Below are positions 1 to 5,085 of a DNA stretch of 5,828 bases, in pieces (position 1 is the first letter of the stretch; each line of letters begins with the position of its first letter). The stretch is from NCBI GenBank assembly GCA_005787865.1, contig SXZN01000108.1:1-5828 (forward strand). Reading direction: 5' to 3'. This DNA comes from Opitutaceae bacterium. GTDB lineage: Bacteria; Verrucomicrobiota; Verrucomicrobiia; Opitutales; Opitutaceae. A program made the position numbers and the translations under genes. The notes beneath the pieces were generated by a model. It was given only the letters and a program-made list of their open reading frames with translations. It had not been told where the DNA came from and made no database searches.

Positions 1-927
1 AGCACCAGCAGCGCGTGGGGCGTGATGGAAGGGTCGCTGCGCAACGTGGTGAAGAAAAAAGTTTTATGCTGCATGAATGGAGCCTTCTCCGACAAATGGC
101 TCGACGTTGCCCAGCGCTGTGGTCTCGCCGCCAGCGGGCTCCGTTTTGAATGGGGGCAACCGATCGATCCCGCCGCGCTGCGGGCGGAGTTGGCCACCGG
201 GCAATACGATGCGATTACGCTGATTCATAATGAAACCTCTTGCGGTTGCATGAGCGATCTTCCCGCGCTCATGGCAGTTATTCGTGAGTTCCCTGAGGTC
301 ATCAGTATCATCGACACGATTAGCTCGTTCAGTGCGCTGCCGATTAAGAAAGATGAACTCGGCATCGACGTGATGATAACTGGTTCGCAAAAAGCCCTAG
401 CGCTTCCACCCGGGTTATCAGTTTTTTCGGTTTCCGAACGGGCGCTCGCTCGCGCGGCTACCATCACGGGCCGTGGTTATTATTTCGATTTCATTGAATT
501 TCAGAAGAACCACGAAAACGGAATGACCCCGAGCACCCCAGCGATTTCGCTCATCTACGCGCTCCAATCTAAACTCGCCGACATCAAGGCGGAAGGTGCG
601 ACCGTCCGCTATGCACGCCATGCGCGGCTCAATCAATTGGTGCGCACTTGGGCTCTCGCGAAGGGCTTTCAGCTTTTTCCAGCCGCCGGCCACGGCTCAG
701 TGACGCTGAACTGCTTTGCGAACACGCTCAAGGTCGACCTCAGCGCTTTAAATAAATCGCTCAAATCAAAACACGGTTTCGTCATCGACGGAGGCTACGG
801 TAAATTAAAGGGCCTCGCCTTCCGTATTTCCAATATGGGGGATGAGACCGACGAGACGATGACCGCCCTGCTCACCGCCCTTGATGCAGTTTTGGCGGAA
901 TTAGCGGCGACCAAAGCGCTGGGCTAA
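1..927 (+). CDS. Class V PLP-dependent aminotransferase, alanine/serine-glyoxylate type (5' truncated)
   Basis: The frame is open from the first base, so the gene begins upstream; 308 residues and the TAA stop are present. Family members are about 350-390 residues, so roughly the first 50-80 are missing. The fragment opens with the small-residue segment followed by GVMEGSLRN, which in this family helps bind the PLP phosphate. Further landmarks are HNETS (about residue 76), the aspartate of IIDTISS (about 105, expected to contact the pyridine nitrogen), and GSQKALALPPG with the Schiff-base lysine at about residue 131 (bases 391-393). RGYYFDF, TPSTPAISLIYAL and a C-terminal GYGKLKGLAFRISNMGD follow. 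These place it with cytosolic alanine-glyoxylate / serine-pyruvate aminotransferases, which move an amino group between alanine or serine and glyoxylate or pyruvate. The exact substrate cannot be read from sequence, and a phosphoserine or aminoethylphosphonate role is not excluded. No U-tailed terminator follows the stop. Confidence 0.9.
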   Translation, partial: STSSAWGVMEGSLRNVVKKKVLCCMNGAFSDKWLDVAQRCGLAASGLRFEWGQPIDPAALRAELATGQYDAITLIHNETSCGCMSDLPALMAVIREFPEVISIIDTISSFSALPIKKDELGIDVMITGSQKALALPPGLSVFSVSERALARAATITGRGYYFDFIEFQKNHENGMTPSTPAISLIYALQSKLADIKAEGATVRYARHARLNQLVRTWALAKGFQLFPAAGHGSVTLNCFANTLKVDLSALNKSLKSKHGFVIDGGYGKLKGLAFRISNMGDETDETMTALLTALDAVLAELAATKALG

Positions 928-948
928 TTTACCACGCTCGATGCATCT

Positions 949-1011
949 AGCTGAAATATTTTCGCACTGAAAAGCTTGGATTTCTGGAGTAAATGAGCGG
1001 TGCTTTCAGCT
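949..1011 (+). other. Possible bulged RNA stem in the gap before topB
   Basis: AGCTGAAA at 949-956 is perfectly complementary to TTTCAGCT at 1004-1011. Adjoining it, GCAC at 964-967 pairs with GTGC at 1000-1003. The 3' arm is therefore continuous for 12 bases, while the 5' arm has a 7-base bulge at 957-963. The loop is about 32 bases. It lies between the aminotransferase stop and topB, and is not followed by a T tract. It could be part of a leader or 3'-UTR fold, but chance pairing over this distance is possible. Confidence 0.25.
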
Positions 1012-1052
1012 CGTAAGAAAGAAGGTCTGTAAAAGTAGTGCTTGAAATTGTC

Positions 1053-1079
1053 GGGGACGAAGCGTAACCGCTCGGCCCC
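1053..1079 (+). promoter_or_regulatory. Hairpin directly abutting the topB start codon
   Basis: GGGG at 1053-1056 pairs with CCCC at 1076-1079. After an A/G mismatch, CGA (1058-1060) pairs with TCG (1072-1074). Past a single bulged A at 1061, GCG (1062-1064) pairs with CGC (1069-1071) around a TAAC loop. The stem thus has 10 Watson-Crick pairs and ends two bases before the ATG at 1082. No Shine-Dalgarno sequence lies at the normal spacing; the only G-rich stretch is locked in the stem and about 25 bases upstream. The fold could limit translation initiation or present the start codon for leader-independent initiation. It has no T tract, so it is not a standard terminator. The function is inferred. 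Confidence 0.4.
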
Positions 1080-1081
1080 AC

Positions 1082-3901
1082 ATGAAATGTCTCATCATCG
1101 CTGAAAAACCCTCCGTCGCGGCTGATCTTGCACGCGCCCTCGGTAAAATCCCCAAGCAGGGTGATCATTTTGAAAATGAGAAATACGTAATTTCTTCTGC
1201 TGTGGGTCATCTCGTCGGCCTGCAAATGCCCGAGGATATCGATAAGAAAAAATATGGTTTCTGGCGGTTGGAAACTCTCCCGATCATTCCGGAAGAGTTT
1301 CAGCTGATGCCGATCAAAGAATCGAAGACTCGCTTTGACCAACTCAAGAAGCTGCTCGCCCGCAAAGATGTGACCAGCGTGATCAACGCCTGCGATGCGG
1401 GCCGTGAGGGCGAGCTCATCTTTACTTACATCTACCAGCTGACGAAGTGCAAAAAACCCTTCGAACGCCTGTGGATGTCCTCGATGACCGATACAGGCAT
1501 CAAGGAAGCTTTCAAGCACCTCCGTCCGGCCAAGCAGATGCAAGGTTTGGCTGACGCTGCGCGCTGCCGCAGCGAAAGCGACTGGCTCATCGGCATCAAT
1601 GGCACCCGCGCTCTGACCAAACGCATGTTTGGCTCCCGCGCCGGCAACGTGGCCTCGGTCGGCCGCGTGCAGACGCCCACCCTCGCTATTGTCTACAACC
1701 GCGAATTAGAGATCCGGAATTTTAAGCCGCGTGATTACTGGCGCATCACCGCCAATTTCGAGGTCGCGAAGGGTACCTATGAAGGTATTTACCAGCGCAC
1801 CGATTATAAGAAAAATGACGATGAACATGATCGCGTCGACCGCCTCTGGGTGAAAGCGGCCGCGGAGAAAGTAGTCGCCGCCTGCCAGGGCCAGCCGCTG
1901 GCCGCAGTTTCCGAGGAGAAAAAAGCCAGTACCTCGATTGCACCGAAGCTTTACGATCTAACCACGCTGCAACGCGAGGCGAACGGTCGCTTCGGTTTTC
2001 CGGCAAAGCGCACGCTCCAGATTGCGCAGTCGCTGTATGAGCGGCACAAGATGATCACCTACCCCCGTACCGATTCGCGCGCGCTGCCAGAGGATTATAT
2101 GCCGCTCGTTCGTGAGACGCTGGGTAATTTAGGTGGCGACCTCAAAGTACACGCGCAACGCGTGCTCGATTCCGGTTGGGTCCAGCCGAATAAACGTATT
2201 TTCAACAACGCCTTGGTGTCGGATCACTTCGCGATTATCCCGACCCAGCATGACGCCAAGCATCTCGATGAAGCGGAAGCCAAGTTGTTTGATATGATCG
2301 CGCGTCGCTTCGTGGCCACGTTCCACCCCGTCGCCGAATTCGATATCACCACGCGCCTCAGCGTCGTGGGCGGTCACACTTTCAAAACCGAAGGCAAGGT
2401 TCTGACCTCGCCAGGCTGGCTCGCGGTCTACGGCAAGTCCACGGTTGATGACGATTCACCTGATTCGAAGGCTTTGCCCGCCATGTCGCCCGAGGACAAG
2501 AGCAAGGCGAAGACGCTCGACGCCACCCTTCACTCCGAAAGCACCCGCCCCCCCCCACGTTATACCGAAGCCACGCTCCTCTCCGCGATGGAAGGCGCGG
2601 GCAAGCTCGTCGATGATGATGAACTCGCCGACGCGATGAAAGAACGGGGTCTCGGCACACCCGCCACCCGGGCAGATACCATCGAGGGCTTGGTTAACCA
2701 AAAATACATTGACCGCGCCCAGCGCGAGTTGGTGCCGACCACTAAGGCCGAGCAGCTGATGCAGTTTTTACAGGCTGTGCAGGCCACCGATATCACCAGC
2801 CCCGCGATGACCGGCGAGTGGGAGTTTAATTTACGCCAGATGGAACAGGGGAAATTTTCACGCGAGAAGTTCATGGCTGAAATTATTAAGGAGACGAAAG
2901 GCATCGTCGAACGCGTCAAGGGCTTTGAGGAAGATGACTCTGCCTCTCGCGTCACCGAGATTATCTCCCCCACTGACGGCCTGCCCATGCGCGAAACGCT
3001 CCGCGGTTACAAATCGGCTGACGGCGAACTCATGGTTTACAAAATCATCGGCGGCCGGCGCATGGAGGAGTCCGAAGTCCAAGCGCTCGTCGAAAAACGT
3101 CAGGTTGGTCCGCTCGATGGCTTCATCTCCAACAAAACCCGCAATCGATTTTCTGCCGTCATCAAGCTGGCCCTTGTCGAGGAGACTAAGAAGGACAAGG
3201 TCACCAAGCAGGAAGTGGTTACCAAAAAGTGGAAAACCGAGTTTGATTTCGGCGACAAGGTTGACCTCGCCACCCTCACCCCGTTCTGGACTGATCCGGC
3301 CACAAAGGCCGAATTGTGTGAGAGCGGCAGCAGCTACGTCTTACGCGAACATGATGGCGCCGCGTGGCAGCAGACTTTCCGGCTCGGCCGCATTATGTGC
3401 CAGAAGTCGATCCCGTCCGAGCAGGCGATCAAGATCGTTGCTGAAGGTAAGACTGACCTCATCACCGGATTCATCTCCAAGAAAGGCCGGCCCTTTGATG
3501 CATTCATAAAGCGCGAGGGCCCTAAAATAGCTTGGGAATTTCCGCCGCGTAAGGCCAAGCTCGACAAGGATGGCAACCCCATCGCCCGCAAGGCCCGCGT
3601 GCCGCTCAACCTTTCCACCGCGACCATTATCGGTGAGAGCAAGGTGCACGGCGGTGAGTTGGTCATGACCGACGATGCCTACTACGTGCGCAAGCCCGGT
3701 CAGGACAACCGCGCCGTGTTTAAGTGCGCCCGAAAAGTTTGCGACGTCGAGATCCCCGTCGACGAAATCCGCAAGCTCATCGAAGACGGCCGCAGCGAAC
3801 TGATCGAGGGCTTTGTATCCAAGCGCGGCAACAAATTTAGCGCCTACCTCGTCCTCTCGCAAAAACAGGATAAGGCAGAATTTGAATTCCCCCCGCGCTA
3901 A
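1082..3901 (+). CDS. topB: DNA topoisomerase III (type IA) with extended repeat C-terminus
   Basis: This 939-residue enzyme cuts one DNA strand through a 5'-phosphotyrosine link, passes another strand and reseals, relaxing or decatenating DNA in the nucleoid. The N-terminal Toprim domain opens with LIIAEKPSVA (catalytic Glu8). Its metal motif is DAGREGE at 105-111, the version common in bacterial TopB-like proteins, in which the second aspartate of DxD is glycine. SVGRVQTPTLAIV (192-204) and MITYPRTDSRALPED follow, with the nucleophile Tyr327 (bases 2060-2062). RYTEATLLSAME (493-504) and GLGTPATRA (523-531) complete the core. The core ends near residue 615 and the total exceeds E. coli TopB (653 residues) by a tail of three repeats. 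An in-frame TGA at 1043-1045 and no ATG, GTG or TTG codon after it make ATG 1082 the start. There is no clear Shine-Dalgarno sequence. A 9-C run at 2548-2556 lies inside the coding region. Confidence 0.96.
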   Translation: MKCLIIAEKPSVAADLARALGKIPKQGDHFENEKYVISSAVGHLVGLQMPEDIDKKKYGFWRLETLPIIPEEFQLMPIKESKTRFDQLKKLLARKDVTSVINACDAGREGELIFTYIYQLTKCKKPFERLWMSSMTDTGIKEAFKHLRPAKQMQGLADAARCRSESDWLIGINGTRALTKRMFGSRAGNVASVGRVQTPTLAIVYNRELEIRNFKPRDYWRITANFEVAKGTYEGIYQRTDYKKNDDEHDRVDRLWVKAAAEKVVAACQGQPLAAVSEEKKASTSIAPKLYDLTTLQREANGRFGFPAKRTLQIAQSLYERHKMITYPRTDSRALPEDYMPLVRETLGNLGGDLKVHAQRVLDSGWVQPNKRIFNNALVSDHFAIIPTQHDAKHLDEAEAKLFDMIARRFVATFHPVAEFDITTRLSVVGGHTFKTEGKVLTSPGWLAVYGKSTVDDDSPDSKALPAMSPEDKSKAKTLDATLHSESTRPPPRYTEATLLSAMEGAGKLVDDDELADAMKERGLGTPATRADTIEGLVNQKYIDRAQRELVPTTKAEQLMQFLQAVQATDITSPAMTGEWEFNLRQMEQGKFSREKFMAEIIKETKGIVERVKGFEEDDSASRVTEIISPTDGLPMRETLRGYKSADGELMVYKIIGGRRMEESEVQALVEKRQVGPLDGFISNKTRNRFSAVIKLALVEETKKDKVTKQEVVTKKWKTEFDFGDKVDLATLTPFWTDPATKAELCESGSSYVLREHDGAAWQQTFRLGRIMCQKSIPSEQAIKIVAEGKTDLITGFISKKGRPFDAFIKREGPKIAWEFPPRKAKLDKDGNPIARKARVPLNLSTATIIGESKVHGGELVMTDDAYYVRKPGQDNRAVFKCARKVCDVEIPVDEIRKLIEDGRSELIEGFVSKRGNKFSAYLVLSQKQDKAEFEFPPR
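2951..3898 (+). repeat. topB: Three degenerate topoisomerase C-terminal repeats within TopB
   Basis: Residues 624-939 hold three diverged units of about 90-100 residues. The conserved part of each reads as a (I/C)xxxxI start, a short helix, then GFISNKTRNRFSAVIKL (from 680), GFISKKGRPFDAFIK (from 796) and GFVSKRGNKFSAYLVL (from 910). Units 2 and 3 both end in EFPPR, and unit 1 ends in TEFDF after a lysine-rich insertion at about 700-717. This matches the family known as the C-terminal repeat of topoisomerase (Toprim_Crpt). In relatives a four-cysteine zinc ribbon usually precedes each repeat. Here only Cys746, Cys773, Cys882 and Cys887 remain in the whole tail, so zinc binding looks largely lost. 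The likely role is DNA or partner binding, by inference. Confidence 0.75.
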
Positions 3902-3915
3902 TCCACCACCCCGAA

Positions 3916-3937
3916 CCCGGGCGCGCCCGGACGCGCC
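3916..3937 (+). terminator. Overlapping GC-rich hairpins after topB
   Basis: A perfect 14-base palindrome, CCGGGCGCGCCCGG, occupies 3917-3930. As RNA it can form a 5-bp stem with a CGCG loop. Its second half can instead form a different stem: GGCGCG (3920-3925) with CGCGCC (3932-3937) around a 6-base loop. The two folds exclude each other. The position 15 bases after the topB stop suits transcription termination or 3'-end protection. The T tract of a classical intrinsic terminator is missing, so the assignment is tentative. Confidence 0.4.
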
Positions 3938-3950
3938 GCAAAGTAAGCTT

Positions 3951-3972
3951 TGATAACTGCTTGCGGTTATCA
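3951..3972 (+). promoter_or_regulatory. TGATAAC/GTTATCA inverted repeat ahead of the hypothetical gene
   Basis: TGATAAC at 3951-3957 is the exact reverse complement of GTTATCA at 3966-3972. A T-G wobble and a G-C pair extend the stem to nine pairs, closing a CTTG tetraloop (3960-3963), a loop type known to be stable in RNA. The repeat ends 23 bases before the GTG start at 3996. It may act as an operator for a dimeric regulator, as an mRNA hairpin in the leader, or as a second 3' structure for topB. No T tract follows. Confidence 0.4.
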
Positions 3973-3980
3973 CTTGCGCG

Positions 3981-3985
3981 GGTGA
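3981..3985 (+). promoter_or_regulatory. Shine-Dalgarno-like GGTGA that selects the GTG start at 3996
   Basis: GGTGA, part of GGGTGA at 3980-3985, matches the 3' part of the consensus AAGGAGGTGA. It lies 10 bases before GTG at 3996. It is only one base before the in-frame TTG at 3987, so that TTG is an unlikely start. Confidence 0.45.
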
Positions 3986-3995
3986 ATTGTGCCTT

Positions 3996-4604
3996 GTGAA
4001 AAATCCTCTATTTTTCGGACCGCGTGGGGTCGCCGCACTGGCTCTCGGATGTATCGGTCTCGGCATTTACGCTTATCACCAACAGACGGCACTGACCACG
4101 GCAGAAGCGCTGATTCATTCGCTGCAGACGAAAGAGAGCGGCGCTCTGCCGGCCTTCCCCGAGACCGCTGACGCGTTGGATAATGCTTTCAATTCAGAAT
4201 TAACCACCGCCGCTGCATCCGCCGAAGCGGAACCGAAAGATAAACGACGCGGCAGCAAAGCGCGGCGCGGGCCCGATGATTTTGCCAAAATGATGGATAC
4301 TCCGGAAATGCAGCAGCTCATGAACCTGCGCGATCGGGGTATGCTCGACAGTCGCTACGCTGAACTGTTCAAGCAATTAGCGCTGCCCCCGGACCAGTTG
4401 AGGAAATTACAACAACTGCTAGTCGATAAACAAAGCACGGTGCGGGATGTGCTCGCCGCCATGCGCAGCCAAGGCCTCACGCCTAATCAGGAAAATGCCG
4501 AGCGATGCGCAGCTTGGTGCAGAATGCTAACACGGAACTCGATCGCCAGATCGAGAGCACGCTCGGGGCTGCGGCCTATGCGCAGTATCAAAATTATGAA
4601 TTAA
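3996..4604 (+). CDS. Membrane-anchored LTxxQ-motif protein of unknown function, N-terminal part (frame broken)
   Basis: I do not recognise a named family. From the GTG at 3996 the frame gives 202 residues. Residues 1-10 are short and mildly basic. Residues about 11-27 (GVAALALGCIGLGIYAY) form one membrane segment or uncleaved signal anchor, which should place the rest in the periplasm. Next come an alanine-rich linker, a basic patch near 81-92 (KDKRRGSKARR) and a helical region with LPPDQ at 130-134 and LTPNQ at 161-165. Sense coding appears to stop near residue 169. The last 33 residues (CAAWCRMLTRN onward) are rich in Arg, Cys and Trp and overlap the better-looking frame starting at 4505, so they are probably an out-of-frame artefact. 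The real protein likely continues in that second frame, for a total of about 322 residues. A TTG at 3987 is an alternative start. Confidence 0.7.
   Translation: MKNPLFFGPRGVAALALGCIGLGIYAYHQQTALTTAEALIHSLQTKESGALPAFPETADALDNAFNSELTTAAASAEAEPKDKRRGSKARRGPDDFAKMMDTPEMQQLMNLRDRGMLDSRYAELFKQLALPPDQLRKLQQLLVDKQSTVRDVLAAMRSQGLTPNQENAERCAAWCRMLTRNSIARSRARSGLRPMRSIKIMN
4484..4505 (+). other. Inferred frameshift joining the two halves of the LTxxQ-motif protein
   Basis: Upstream, codons are natural through CAG GAA AAT GCC GAG (ending at 4502). Downstream, the frame one base back reads ATG CGC AGC TTG GTG CAG from 4505. That frame has a TAA at 4484-4486, so the switch must lie after it, and protein quality places it near 4502. 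Restoring one G (GAG GCG ATG) would read Glu-Ala-Met and join both halves. This fits a one-base deletion or a base-calling error. No classical slippery heptamer is present: the zero frame here is G GAA AAT. Confidence 0.65.
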
Positions 4605-4963
4605 CCGAGCCTCAACGAGCCACCGTCGAGCGTTTGCAGCAGCGCTTGAGTTATGCGGGCGAACCCATGACGCCCCAGCAAGCCACCAACCTAGTGGGGA
4701 TCCTTAGCCAAAATGTGCCGCCTGCTTCGGCCGCAACTGACCCCGCACTTGGTCGCCCGCGTGGCGGGGCCTTTGGCAATAATAATAGTTCAGGGGCGGC
4801 AATAACGCCCCAGGCGATCGCTCAATCACGCGCAGTTTTATCCCCCAATCAGGTCAATACCCTCATTGCTCTTCAGCAGGAAAAAGATGCCCAGGCGCAA
4901 CTCGCGCGTAAGCTGAGACTAAATATGAGTGCGGTGCGGATGCCCGCGAGTCCTAGGAATTAA
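4505..4963 (+). CDS. C-terminal part of the LTxxQ-motif protein (frame broken)
   Basis: This frame encodes 152 residues from ATG 4505 to TAA 4961-4963. It has no signal peptide or Shine-Dalgarno sequence of its own, and its ATG lies 100 bases inside the preceding frame, so it is best read as the continuation of the gene starting at 3996. It is largely helical, rich in Gln, Ala and Leu, and contains LTEPQ (33-37), MTPQQ (55-59) and LSPNQ (112-116), each leading into a helix. A flexible Gly/Asn/Pro-rich linker (about 71-99) separates the last segment. The spaced [L/M][T/S]xxQ pattern recalls periplasmic Spy/CpxP-type proteins, but similarity beyond the motif was not established. The stop codon lies inside a palindrome at 4955-4968. 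If the frame break is real in the cell, this half is probably not expressed. Confidence 0.6.
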   Translation: MRSLVQNANTELDRQIESTLGAAAYAQYQNYELTEPQRATVERLQQRLSYAGEPMTPQQATNLVGILSQNVPPASAATDPALGRPRGGAFGNNNSSGAAITPQAIAQSRAVLSPNQVNTLIALQQEKDAQAQLARKLRLNMSAVRMPASPRN

Positions 4964-4990
4964 TTCCTGATTACGATCAGGAAGCCTAGG
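4952..4990 (+). terminator. Strong compound hairpin at the end of the LTxxQ-motif gene
   Basis: TTCCTGAT (4964-4971) and ATCAGGAA (4976-4983) form a perfect 8-bp stem around a TACG loop, which fits the UNCG tetraloop class. CCTAGG at 4952-4957 and again at 4985-4990 can add an outer 6-bp stem across an asymmetric internal loop. The core begins right after the stop codon, typical for a 3'-end structure. There is no T tract downstream, so termination may rely on another factor, or the hairpin may stabilise the mRNA end. Confidence 0.55.
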
Positions 4991-4995
4991 TCAAA

Positions 4996-5013
4996 TTACG
5001 GCGTACGTCGTAA
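4996..5013 (+). promoter_or_regulatory. Imperfect dyad (TTACG-CGTACG-CGTAA) upstream of fba
   Basis: The 18-base site has twofold symmetry at eight of nine base pairs; only G5001 and T5008 break it. It is centred about 80 bases ahead of the aldolase start, in the region where a promoter would be expected. It could be an operator for a dimeric transcription factor controlling central carbon flow. No known binding consensus is recognised, and no convincing -35/-10 pair could be placed around it. Confidence 0.3.
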
Positions 5014-5085
5014 CGTCATATTAACCAGCTAGACCGGAAATAGGCTTGTGACGCTTTGCTCTGACTAGCTACTTTGAGTCCTGCC

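Noticed and set aside
102..116. Glycine instead of the second aspartate in the Toprim DxD motif of TopB (protein residue 107; bases 1400-1402 in the window) as a possible inactive enzyme
   Set aside because: The coordinates given for this entry cannot be residue numbers, and the site is at 1394-1414 in the window. DAGREGE is the normal form in many active bacterial TopB proteins, and Glu8, Asp105, Glu109 and Tyr327 are intact.
947..1543. Open frame of 198 codons on the minus strand
   Set aside because: Most of it is antisense to the well-supported Toprim domain of topB, and no family features are visible.
2925..3509. Open frame of 194 codons on the + strand
   Set aside because: It is an alternative frame inside topB with a Ser/Arg/Pro-heavy composition typical of out-of-frame reading.
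3341..4066. Open frame of 241 codons on the minus strand
   Set aside because: It lies antisense to the topB 3' end and runs into the next gene. Its composition fits the complement of topB codons and it shows no recognisable motif.
4484..4604. Programmed -1 frameshifting in the LTxxQ-motif gene
   Set aside because: The direction would fit, but no X XXY YYZ slippery heptamer is in phase and no obvious stimulatory structure was seen. A one-base deletion or read error is simpler.
5046..5074. Possible promoter for fba (TTGTGA at 5046-5051, CTACTT at 5069-5074)
   Set aside because: The spacing of 17 is right but the -10 match to TATAAT is poor, so it is not annotated.
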